NCBI GenBank assembly: GCA_905479575.1
Contig: CAJQNB010000002.1
Location: forward strand, 52,590-116,589
Origin: an uncultured Pseudophaeobacter sp.
Lineage (GTDB): Bacteria > Pseudomonadota > Alphaproteobacteria > Rhodobacterales > Rhodobacteraceae
Direction of reading: 5' to 3'
DNA: 64,000 bases
The translations under genes and the position numbers were made by a program. The notes under the pieces were generated by a model, which was given only the letters and a program-made list of their open reading frames with translations, did no database searches and was not told the DNA's origin. Shown here in pieces: positions 16,915 through 25,012 of this stretch. The first letter of the stretch is position 1, and every line of letters begins with the position of its first letter.

Positions 16915-17874
16915 TCAGGCGCGCACAGCATGGAGCTTGGGCTTGGCGATGGCGGCTTTCAGTTGCAGGGCCACGGCCTGGGCCACTGGCGGCGGAAAGG
17001 CATTGCCGACCTGGCGGTAGGCATTGGTTTTGGCGCCGGTGAAATGCCAGGAATCGGGGAAGCCCTGGATGCGCGCGACCATGCGCACCGTGAGGCGGGG
17101 CATGTCGTTGTGGAAAGGATCTGGCGCCTCATAGGCGATGGTGCGTCCTTCCACCCCAAGCGATGCCCAGGCGCGCCGTGCCCGTGTTGGCCCAAGGTCC
17201 GGCCCGCCATGTTTTTTTGAACCACCCACAATTGTCGGTGCGATCTCATCCGCCTGGGCGGCCCAGTCGTCTGCTCCGCGCCAGCCCCGAGATTTCATCA
17301 GGTCCAGCAGAGTCTCGCCGACGGTGGGGGGATTGTAGGGTAGGGGATCGGGCCAGCTGAACTGGTCGGAGTATTCTTTGCGCAGGGCGACAATGGCCAC
17401 CCGGGGACGCAGCTGCGGTACACCGTAATCAGAGGCATTGAGCAGGCGCCAGTCGGTTTCATAGCCGAGTTTGGACAGCTGTTTTTTCAACTTTTCGCGG
17501 TAGTCATGAAAGGCCGCATCAAGAAAACCGCGCACGTTTTCGATCATCACCGCGCGGGGGCGGGTGGCGTCAACGATATGGATGGCATCGTCAAAAAGGT
17601 TGCGCTCATCCTTTTCGCCCAGTTGTTTCCCCGCGACAGAGAAGGGCGGGCAGGGCAGGCCGCCGGCCAGCAGATCAATGCCCTTGTAGGTGCTGGCGTC
17701 GTCTTTGAACAAACGCAGGTCTTCTTCCAGAACATTCCAGTCCGGCCGGTTGTGGCGCAGGGTGGCGCAGCAATGTTTGTCGATCTCGACCAATGCGGTG
17801 TGATCAAACCCTGCGCGTTCCAGCCCCAGAGCCTGACCGCCAGCCCCTGCGCATAGTTCTACGGATGTGAGCAT
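16915..17874 (-). CDS. DNA (cytosine-5) methyltransferase of the R-M pair
   Basis: The 319-residue protein has the m5C methyltransferase motifs in order: I (ELCAGAGGQALGLERAGF), IV (GGLPCPPFSVAG, catalytic Cys75), VI (MIENVRGF, 112-114), VIII (RPRVAIVAL) and X (YRQVGNAFPPPVA). The start is the ATG at 17874; the frame is open further upstream into the tRNA-Gly copy 3, which is not coding. It precedes the NaeI-like endonuclease and should protect the host at the same site. No controller or Vsr gene was found. Confidence 0.96.
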   Translation of the reverse strand: MLTSVELCAGAGGQALGLERAGFDHTALVEIDKHCCATLRHNRPDWNVLEEDLRLFKDDASTYKGIDLLAGGLPCPPFSVAGKQLGEKDERNLFDDAIHIVDATRPRAVMIENVRGFLDAAFHDYREKLKKQLSKLGYETDWRLLNASDYGVPQLRPRVAIVALRKEYSDQFSWPDPLPYNPPTVGETLLDLMKSRGWRGADDWAAQADEIAPTIVGGSKKHGGPDLGPTRARRAWASLGVEGRTIAYEAPDPFHNDMPRLTVRMVARIQGFPDSWHFTGAKTNAYRQVGNAFPPPVAQAVALQLKAAIAKPKLHAVRA

Positions 17875-17978
17875 GTGGTGCGGCCTGCCTGTTTCTTGTT
17901 TTGGTGTTCTGGATCTGTTCCTAGGCGCAAAGCTGATTCCGCGCAAGGCTTTGCTAAGGGTTACCCATTGCAACGCGA

Positions 17979-18002
17979 AAGGCCACCCCCGAAGGAGTGG
18001 CC
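17979..18002 (-). terminator. Terminator of tRNA-Gly copy 3
   Basis: GGCCAC pairs with GTGGCC around a TTCG tetraloop on the minus strand, followed by TTTCG. It differs in sequence from the terminators of copies 1 and 2. Confidence 0.8.
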
Positions 18003-18017
18003 TGTTCATGGTCCAAA

Positions 18018-18092
18018 TGGAGCGGGCGAGGCGATTCGAACGCCCGACCCTAACCTTGGCAAGGTTATGCTCTACCCCTGAGCTACGCCCGC
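18018..18092 (-). tRNA. tRNA-Gly (GCC), copy 3
   Basis: The body is identical to copies 1 and 2, with encoded CCA. The 5' flank (GCATTTGGTGA on the plus strand) is shared, but the terminator is different. About 2.2 kb carrying the restriction-modification genes separates it from copy 2. Confidence 0.97.
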
Positions 18093-18302
18093 GCTGCATT
18101 TGGTGAACCGGCTTCTAGATCGGTTGCGCGGCAGGCACAAGAGAAAAATGCGCAGATTTTGCAAATCAGAGACAGGCACTGCGTCTTTGCTGAACCGGTG
18201 GCTTGGCGCCGGTCCTGGTGTCGCGGCAGTGAGGGCTAATTCTGGGGCTGCGCGGTCTTCAGTTCGGATTCTATCTGCGCATCAATCAGCGACAGAATCG
18301 AT

Positions 18303-19094
18303 TTATCCGCAGCGCAGGCCGCAGTGAATTTTTTTGCCGAGTTGGTCGGGGCTTTGTGCCGCGGTGGCGCCGGACAGGGTGCTGTCGGCGTGTTTCCTGA
18401 CCTGCTTTAGGGGCCCCTTGATGATGCTGTCGCTGACCTTGGTTGCGATCTTGGCATGGGCCTGGGCGGTCAGCGTGGCGCCGACTTTGTTTTTCTTCAC
18501 CAGCTTGTTCAAGGCGGCGGCAGCGCTGGCGGCTTTTTTGGCAAGCGCCGGGTTGGGCGCGCCGGTGGTGGCAACCGAGACAAACAAGGCATGCATAAGC
18601 GCCATTGCAGCGTCGTTACTGAAGTCCGCCGTGTCCTGGTATTCCTTTTGGTTCATTTGCAGGATGCGATTGTAGGAGAGCAGAGAGCTGACACGGCTTT
18701 GGACGTTTTTGAGCGCCTGGGCGTAGAGACGATCATATTCCGCCTTGTTGCACAGGATGGTCTTCCCTTTGAACTTCATTTCATACAGGGGTTCCTTGCG
18801 CGCTTTCTCCAGTGCTTTCAGGGCTTTTTGATATCTTGGAAGCAAGGCTTTGAAGGTGCGCCCGCCAGGATCAACCACACTGTCGGTGACTTTGAACCCG
18901 GCCTTCTTTTGAAAATGATTGATGGCCTTGATCAGGCCCGCATCCATTTTGGCAGACTGGCCCAGGGGGCCAATGCCATTGGCCGCGAGCATGTCGCGTA
19001 ACAGCGAAACATCCTTGGCCATGTTTTTGACTGCAGCGCCCTCAAACGGTCGCGGTGCAAGGTCTACAGGAGCGGAAAGCTGAATACTGGGCAT
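18303..19094 (-). CDS. Hypothetical protein with peptidoglycan-binding-like N-terminus
   Basis: The 263-residue protein begins (ATG at 19094) with a region resembling PG-binding-1 repeats: KDVSLLRDMLAANGIGPL, LIKAINHFQKKAGF and VVDPGGRTFKALLP. The rest is lysine- and alanine-rich and helical, without a known domain; it includes CNKAEYDRLYAQALKNVQSR and AKKAASAAAALNKLVKKNKVGA. No signal peptide is seen, so extracellular action would need a non-Sec route. The upstream TTG at 19121 is a less likely start. It has no functional neighbours and may be a recent acquisition. Confidence 0.6.
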   Translation of the reverse strand: MPSIQLSAPVDLAPRPFEGAAVKNMAKDVSLLRDMLAANGIGPLGQSAKMDAGLIKAINHFQKKAGFKVTDSVVDPGGRTFKALLPRYQKALKALEKARKEPLYEMKFKGKTILCNKAEYDRLYAQALKNVQSRVSSLLSYNRILQMNQKEYQDTADFSNDAAMALMHALFVSVATTGAPNPALAKKAASAAAALNKLVKKNKVGATLTAQAHAKIATKVSDSIIKGPLKQVRKHADSTLSGATAAQSPDQLGKKIHCGLRCG

Positions 19095-19324
19095 GAATAC
19101 TCGCGAGAAAATAGAAATCAAAAAAAGCCGGTTAGCTTAATGTTTCGGCTCTTCTTTTGATCGTCAATAAACTGGGTTTGGGAACGCATGGGGCGAGGCC
19201 AGCGCGCGGCTGCTTTGAGGTCGGCGAAAAAAGAGCAGGTCGTGGATTTTTTTCAGGTCCCGCGACGGAAAGCGGCGCGCTGTTCGTTGAGACCGGACAG
19301 CAGCTTTCAAAATGGGAGACCACC

Positions 19325-19678
19325 GTGGGAAAACTCGAAGAAAAGATCCGACTTGCTGCGCTGTCGACGGCGGTTGTTCTGGGGGTGTTGGTGCAGTCCG
19401 GCGCCGGCTGGGACAGGGGCGATGAGGGGGCGAAATCAGCCGAGTTCACCGGGCAGGATCTGACAGTGCCAGTCGTTCAGGTGCAGGCGCTGTTCATGCT
19501 GTGTGATACAGGGCCCAAAGGGGAGGAAACCCCAGCTGACCAGGTTTCTGCCATGGCCTTGAAATGGCAGAAAACTTCTTGGACGGAGCAGGTTGAGGGC
19601 TGGTACAGATTTATTCAGCCGAGTTTTTATCTGCTGGAATGTGACCCGCCGCAAAAGGTCATCTGGCAGGATGCCTAG
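19325..19678 (+). CDS. Hypothetical small protein with N-terminal membrane or signal segment
   Basis: From a GTG at 19325, preceded by GGGAGA, the frame encodes 117 residues: a hydrophobic stretch (LAALSTAVVLGVLVQSGAGW) and a polar domain with two cysteines (FMLCDTGPKG, YLLECDPPQ). An earlier ATG at 19157 would add 56 residues of unlikely sequence. No family is recognised. It is divergent from the PG-binding-like gene. Confidence 0.45.
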   Translation: MGKLEEKIRLAALSTAVVLGVLVQSGAGWDRGDEGAKSAEFTGQDLTVPVVQVQALFMLCDTGPKGEETPADQVSAMALKWQKTSWTEQVEGWYRFIQPSFYLLECDPPQKVIWQDA

Positions 19679-19796
19679 GTGCAGGACGCATTCAAAGCCG
19701 CCTGTTTGGGCCAGCTTCCTAACCTGTATCCCTGCGTGAGCCCGCACCTGCGCCAACAAAGCTAGGGCTTGCTGCATCTGGCCCCGGCCAAAATGC

Positions 19797-19833
19797 AAAG
19801 CCCCGAAGGAGCAGTCCTTCGGGGCTTTGTTGT
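19797..19833. terminator. Bidirectional intrinsic terminator
   Basis: AAAGCCCCGAAGGA (19797-19810) pairs perfectly with TCCTTCGGGGCTTT (19815-19828) around a GCAG loop. The outer A and T residues give U-tracts on both strands. It ends pyc on the minus strand and the 19325 gene on the plus strand. Confidence 0.9.
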
Positions 19834-19882
19834 GGGCCTTAGCAATTGGCGGGATGATCCGCGAGCGGTCAGTCAGGCTCGC

Positions 19883-22800
19883 TTAGTCCTCGGTCGCCAG
19901 ATCCTCCAGCTCGATCAGCAGATCTTTGGCGTCAATCTGGGTGCCTGCGGTGACATGCAGAGCCTTGACCCGGGCAGAGCGCTCGGCGTGCAGGCCGGTT
20001 TCCATCTTCATCGCCTCGATGGTGAGCAGCATGTCGCCCTCGTGCACCTCTTGGCCGACCTGCACCGCCACAGAGGCAACAACGCCGGGCATTGGCGCGC
20101 CGATGTGGTTGGCATTGCCGGCTTCGGCCTTGGGGCGGCTTTCGGTTGAGGCTTTGACCAGACGGTTGGGCACCCGGATCACCCGTGGCTGACCATTCAG
20201 TTCAAAGAAGACTTTGACCTCACCCTTTTCATCGGTTTCGCCCAGGGCCTGCAGGCGGATTTCCAGGGTCTTGCCGGGGTCGATCTCGGCTGTGATCTCT
20301 TCGCCTGGCTCCATGCCGTAAAAGAAGGCGCGCGTGGGCAGGGTGCGTACCGGGCCGTATTGGCGATGGCGGCCCATGTAATCGAGAAAGACCTTTGGAT
20401 ACATCAAGTAGCCGTTGAGATCCTCGTTATCCACGGGTTTGCCTTCCAGCAATTTGCTCAGCTCGGTGCGGGTCTCGTCCAGATCCACCGGCTCCAGATG
20501 GGCACCGGGGCGTGTCAGGTTGGGGGCCTCGCCTTTGAGCACCTTGGCGACAATCCCATCGGGGAAGCCGCCGGGAGGCTGGCCCAGGTTGCCGCGCATC
20601 ATGTCCACAACACTGTCGGGGAAGGAGACGTCCGTATCGGGGTTCTCCACCTCATCGCGGGTGAGGTTCTGGGAGACCATCATCAGCGCCATGTCGCCCA
20701 CCACCTTGGAGGAGGGGGTCACTTTGACGATATCGCCAAACATCTGGTTCACATCCGCATAGGTCTGGGCGACCTCGTGCCAACGGTCTTCCAGGCCGAG
20801 GCTGCGCGCCTGAGCTTTGAGGTTGGTGAACTGGCCACCGGGCATCTCGTGCAGATAGACCTCGGAGGCGGGGGCCTGCAGGCCGGACTCAAAGGCGACA
20901 TATTGCGCCCGGACCTGCTCCCAGTAGGCGGAGATCTCGCGGATCTTTGCGATATCCAGGCCAGTGTCGCGGTCGGTGTTGCGCAGCCCCTCGACGATGG
21001 AGCCAAAGCAGGGCTGTGAGGTGCCGCCAGAGAAGGCATCCATGGCCACATCCACCGCATCCACCCCGGCGTCGGCGGCGGCCAGAATGGTGGCTCCGGC
21101 AATGCCCGAGGTGTCATGGGTGTGGAAATGCACCGGCAGGCCGACCTCTTCTTTCAGCGCCTTGACCAGCTGCCCGGCGGCTGCGGGTTTCAAGAGGCCT
21201 GCCATGTCTTTCAGGCCCAGAACATGGGCGCCTGCGGCCTCCAGCTCTTTGGCCATGCCGACATAGTATTTCAGGTCATATTTGGCGCGGTTGGGGTCAA
21301 GAATATCACCAGTGTAGCAGATGGTGCCTTCGCAGAGCTTGCCACTGTCAACCACCGCATCCATGGCAACGCGCATGTTTTCCACCCAGTTGAGGCTGTC
21401 AAACACCCGGAAGACATCCACCCCGGTGGTGGCGGCCTGACGGACAAATTCCTGCACCACATTATCGGGATAGTTGGTGTAGCCCACGCCATTGGAGGCG
21501 CGCAGCAGCATCTGGGTCATCACGTTGGGCATGGCCTCGCGCAGATCACGCAGCCGCTGCCAGGGGCATTCCTGCAAAAAGCGGTAGGCCACGTCAAAGG
21601 TCGCCCCGCCCCAGCATTCAACCGAGAACAGCTGGCTGAGGTTCTGGGCATAGGCGGGGGCAACCTTGATCATGTCGTGGCTGCGCATCCGGGTGGCCAG
21701 CAGGGACTGGTGGCCATCACGCATGGTGGTATCGGTCAGCAACAGTTGGCGCTGCGCTTTCATCCAGTCGGCAACCGCCTGGGCGCCCTTTTGTTCCAGC
21801 AGGTTGCGGGTGCCATAGGGCAGGGGCGCCGGATCCACATGGGGCGGGCGGGGCTCTTTCAGGTCAGCAGCAGGCGCGGCGCGGCCTTCGGTTTCGGGGT
21901 GACCGTTGACAGAAATGTCGGCCAGATAGGTCAGCACCTTGGTGCCTCGGTCCTGACGCTTGGCAAACTGGAACAGATCCGGCGTGTTGTCGATAAAGGT
22001 GGTGGTGTAGCTGTTGTCGAGAAAGGTTGGATGCTTCAGCAGGTTCTCGACAAAGGCGATGTTGGTGGAAACCCCACGGACCCGGAATTCACGCAGGGCG
22101 CGGTCCATACGGGCGATGGCCTTTTCCGGGGTTGGTGCCCAGGCGGTGACCTTGGTCAGCAGGCTGTCATAGTAGCGTGTGATCACCCCGCCTGCATAGG
22201 CGGTACCGCCATCCAGACGGATACCCATGCCGGTGGCCGAACGATAGGCGGTGATGCGGCCATAATCGGGGATGAAGTTATTCAGCGGATCCTCGGTGGT
22301 CACACGGGTCTGCAGCGCATGGCCGTTGAGGCGAATTTCATCCTGGGCCGCCTTGCCGGTGGCCTCGGCAATGGGTTTGCCTTCGGCGATCAGGATCTGG
22401 GCCTGGACGATGTCAATGCCGGTGACTTCTTCGGTGACGGTGTGTTCCACCTGAACGCGGGGGTTCACCTCGATGAAGTAGAATTTGCCGTCGTTCATAT
22501 CCATCAGGAATTCAACGGTGCCGGCGCATTCATAGTTCACATGTTTGCAGATCTTGCGGCCCAATTCGCAGATCTCAGCCCGCTGTTCCTCAGACAGATA
22601 GGGCGCGGGGGCGCGTTCAACCACTTTCTGGTTACGGCGCTGCACCGAACAATCACGTTCAAACAGGTGATAGATCTCACCATGCTTGTCGCCCAGGATC
22701 TGCACCTCTACGTGGCGGGCGCGGGTGATCATCTTTTCCAGATAGCCCTCACCATTGCCAAAGGCGGCTTCCGCCTCGCGGCGGCCTTCCAGGACTTTTT

Positions 22801-23344
22801 CTTCCAATTCCTCTGGGCCGTGAATGGGCCGCATGCCGCGCCCACCGCCGCCCCAGGAGGCCTTGAGCATCAGCGGATACCCAACCTCTGCCGCTTCTTC
22901 CGCGATGGCGGACATATCATCGCCCAGCACCTCGGTGGCGGGAATGACCGGCACGCCGGCCTCGATGGCGACGCGACGGGCCGAGGCCTTGTCGCCAAGG
23001 GCGCGCATGGTTTCGGCCTTGGGGCCGATAAAGGTGATGCCGTTGCGGGAACAGGCATCAACAAATTCCGGGTTCTCCGACAACAGCCCATAGCCGGGGT
23101 GGATCGCATCGGCGCCACATTCTTTGGCGACGCGAATGATCTCATCAATGCTCAGATAGGCCGCAACCGGTCCCATGCCCTCACCAATGCGATAGGCCTC
23201 ATCGGCCTTGAACCGGTGCAGGCCCAGCTTGTCTTCCTCGGCGTAGACGGCAACGGTTCGTTTGCCCATTTCATTGGCGGCACGCATGACACGGATGGCG
23301 ATCTCGCCTCGGTTCGCAATCAGGATCTTTTTGAAATCGGGCAT
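19883..23344 (-). CDS. pyc: Pyruvate carboxylase
   Basis: The 1153-residue protein is a full-length single-chain pyruvate carboxylase that makes oxaloacetate from pyruvate, bicarbonate and ATP. The biotin carboxylase domain comes first (KKILIANRGEIAIR, ATP-grasp loop KASWGGGGRGMRP, then FIEVNPRVQVEHTVTEEVTGIDIV). The carboxyltransferase barrel follows (LLTDTTMRDGHQSLLATRMR, HFHTHDTSGIA). The C-terminal biotinyl domain has the biotin lysine in EAMKMETG (Lys1113). It is transcribed alone and ends at the terminator near 19.8 kb. In roseobacters this enzyme is the main anaplerotic step. Confidence 0.98.
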   Translation of the reverse strand: MPDFKKILIANRGEIAIRVMRAANEMGKRTVAVYAEEDKLGLHRFKADEAYRIGEGMGPVAAYLSIDEIIRVAKECGADAIHPGYGLLSENPEFVDACSRNGITFIGPKAETMRALGDKASARRVAIEAGVPVIPATEVLGDDMSAIAEEAAEVGYPLMLKASWGGGGRGMRPIHGPEELEEKVLEGRREAEAAFGNGEGYLEKMITRARHVEVQILGDKHGEIYHLFERDCSVQRRNQKVVERAPAPYLSEEQRAEICELGRKICKHVNYECAGTVEFLMDMNDGKFYFIEVNPRVQVEHTVTEEVTGIDIVQAQILIAEGKPIAEATGKAAQDEIRLNGHALQTRVTTEDPLNNFIPDYGRITAYRSATGMGIRLDGGTAYAGGVITRYYDSLLTKVTAWAPTPEKAIARMDRALREFRVRGVSTNIAFVENLLKHPTFLDNSYTTTFIDNTPDLFQFAKRQDRGTKVLTYLADISVNGHPETEGRAAPAADLKEPRPPHVDPAPLPYGTRNLLEQKGAQAVADWMKAQRQLLLTDTTMRDGHQSLLATRMRSHDMIKVAPAYAQNLSQLFSVECWGGATFDVAYRFLQECPWQRLRDLREAMPNVMTQMLLRASNGVGYTNYPDNVVQEFVRQAATTGVDVFRVFDSLNWVENMRVAMDAVVDSGKLCEGTICYTGDILDPNRAKYDLKYYVGMAKELEAAGAHVLGLKDMAGLLKPAAAGQLVKALKEEVGLPVHFHTHDTSGIAGATILAAADAGVDAVDVAMDAFSGGTSQPCFGSIVEGLRNTDRDTGLDIAKIREISAYWEQVRAQYVAFESGLQAPASEVYLHEMPGGQFTNLKAQARSLGLEDRWHEVAQTYADVNQMFGDIVKVTPSSKVVGDMALMMVSQNLTRDEVENPDTDVSFPDSVVDMMRGNLGQPPGGFPDGIVAKVLKGEAPNLTRPGAHLEPVDLDETRTELSKLLEGKPVDNEDLNGYLMYPKVFLDYMGRHRQYGPVRTLPTRAFFYGMEPGEEITAEIDPGKTLEIRLQALGETDEKGEVKVFFELNGQPRVIRVPNRLVKASTESRPKAEAGNANHIGAPMPGVVASVAVQVGQEVHEGDMLLTIEAMKMETGLHAERSARVKALHVTAGTQIDAKDLLIELEDLATED

Positions 23345-23652
23345 TGTCGCTCCTCGGAGTAGGCTAGGGTTGGCGAAGTGTTAGTTACATCTTAGCCACT
23401 GGTATAGCCGTAGTATTGGGTATCTGCTGCATGATTGCGCTCCCATACGGCCAGAATTCGTCAGTTTTTTGTGCAGGTGCAGCATTTCTGGCGAAATCGC
23501 AGTGCGAATCCGGCTGATGCCTGTCCGATTTTTAACCGATTTTAAAAGCGCCGAATCTTTAGTCGCCGCTTCGGATCTAGGGACTGCGTGGTAATTCTGC
23601 TGCCGCTGACCGTAGAATCCAGGAAAATGGATCGCAGGCTTTGCTACATGTT
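23345..23652. other. 308-base gap upstream of pyc
   Basis: No gene is seen. The stretch must hold the pyc promoter (reading left) and the 3' end of the hydroxy-acid oxidase gene's transcript. No clear regulatory motif or terminator was identified. Confidence 0.5.
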
Positions 23653-24843
23653 TCAGTCGTTTGCGCTGACTGCTTGTGATGGTAACGTTAGGTTGCGAAT
23701 TTGCAAAGTTCGCACCTCGGCGAGTGTATGCAGACCCAGTTGCCCCATATTGGCCTCAAGGTCTTTGCTCAGAATGTCGCACAGATGGGCTGGTCCCTGT
23801 GCCCCCAATGCTGCGAGTGCAAAGTGAAAGGCCCGCCCCAGCATGACAAAATCTGCTCCCAGCGCCAGGGCGCGCAGAATGTCCAGCCCGCCTTCAATGC
23901 CGCTGTCAAAGATCAGCGGCAGCGTGGTGGCGGCGCGCAGCTCTGACAGCACGTCGATCGCGGCGGGGGCGGCGTCAAACTGGCGCCCGGCATGGTTTGA
24001 CACCCAAAGCGCGTCAACGCCAATTTGCTCCAGTGGCGCGGCATCCTCGGCCCGCATCACACCTTTGATGACAAAGGCGCCCTCCCAGGCATCGCGCAGC
24101 CACTTAACATAGTCCCAATCCGGGGAGGTGCGCAGCAGGTAGCCGATATGGGCGGTCGAGGAGAGCCCCTTGCTGTTTTCGGTGACATATTTGTCCAGGG
24201 TCCGCATATGCGGCATGCCGCCTTGGCCCCGGTGCTGGCGGGCCATGCCAAGCGCCCAGGTAGGGCACTGGGCGACCTGGGCCAGCAAGCGCGGCGTCAA
24301 CCGGGGCGGCTGCGTCAGGCCAGAGCGCACCTGGCGTTCCCGCCGCGAAGCCACCGGCACATCCGCCGTCAGCACCAGGGTTTTGAATCCCGCCTTGCGG
24401 GCGCGTTCCAACATGTCCCGGCGAATGTCTTCGTCTTTGGGCGGATAAAGCTGGAACCAGGCCTCTGGCCCCAGATGCGGTGCTAGGTCTTCGGGCGATT
24501 GGCTGGCAACCGTGGACAGGGAATAGGGGATGCCAGAGGCGGCGCCAAAGCGCGCCAGGTGGCCTTCGGCGTCGGGCCAGATAAGCCCGGACATGCCCAG
24601 GGGGGCGATCCCAAAGGGCCGCGGCAAATCCCGCCCCAGAAAAGAGGTGCTCAGATCGACCTGCAGGGGCCCATGCAGGATCGAGGGCAAAAACCCGATC
24701 TGGTCCAGGGCGCTGCGGTTGCGATGCTTTGTGGCTTCCGCCCCCGTTGCGCTGTCGAGATATTCCCAGACAAATTTCGGCAGGCGGCGCTGGGCGCGGG
24801 CGCGCAAATCGGACAGGCCGGGGTAGTGTTGATGTAGATCCAT
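23653..24843 (-). CDS. FMN-dependent alpha-hydroxy-acid dehydrogenase/oxidase
   Basis: The 396-residue barrel belongs to the glycolate oxidase/L-lactate dehydrogenase/mandelate dehydrogenase family. It shows RLPKFVWEYLDSATGAE, PFGIAPLGMSGLIWPD, the FMN-contact QLYPPKDED, the base His in VSNHAGRQFDAAPA and IFDSGIEGGLDILRALALGADFVMLGR. An upstream ATG at 24924 would add 27 residues that overlap the LexA-box region, so 24843 is preferred. Lactate is a likely substrate, but glycolate or another 2-hydroxy acid fits equally. It is divergent from uvrD. Confidence 0.92.
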   Translation of the reverse strand: MDLHQHYPGLSDLRARAQRRLPKFVWEYLDSATGAEATKHRNRSALDQIGFLPSILHGPLQVDLSTSFLGRDLPRPFGIAPLGMSGLIWPDAEGHLARFGAASGIPYSLSTVASQSPEDLAPHLGPEAWFQLYPPKDEDIRRDMLERARKAGFKTLVLTADVPVASRRERQVRSGLTQPPRLTPRLLAQVAQCPTWALGMARQHRGQGGMPHMRTLDKYVTENSKGLSSTAHIGYLLRTSPDWDYVKWLRDAWEGAFVIKGVMRAEDAAPLEQIGVDALWVSNHAGRQFDAAPAAIDVLSELRAATTLPLIFDSGIEGGLDILRALALGADFVMLGRAFHFALAALGAQGPAHLCDILSKDLEANMGQLGLHTLAEVRTLQIRNLTLPSQAVSAND

Positions 24844-24955
24844 GCCGCATTGATAGGAACTAGAAGCCTCTTGGCAAGAGCTGGCTGACTTTGTCCTGTT
24901 CCCTGCGGTGGAGGCATTCGGCACGACAGGGCATTTGAAGGGGTATCAATCTTGC

Positions 24956-24970
24956 GAACATAATGCGAAC
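24956..24970 (+). promoter_or_regulatory. LexA (SOS) box, alphaproteobacterial type
   Basis: GAAC (24956-24959), seven bases, GAAC (24967-24970) is an exact match to the direct-repeat operator GTTC-N7-GTTC known for alphaproteobacterial LexA, read on the other strand. It lies 43 bases upstream of the uvrD start, where it would overlap the promoter. Confidence 0.8.
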
Positions 24971-25012
24971 GTCCTCTTTTCTCGCTGGGTGAATCACGCT
25001 AGAGTTACGGGC

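Noticed and set aside
21116..23362. Open frame of 748 codons on the plus strand opposite pyruvate carboxylase
   Set aside because: It is antisense to a certain gene with all catalytic motifs, is rich in Gly, His and Gln as expected for a shadow frame in GC-rich DNA, and has no domain.
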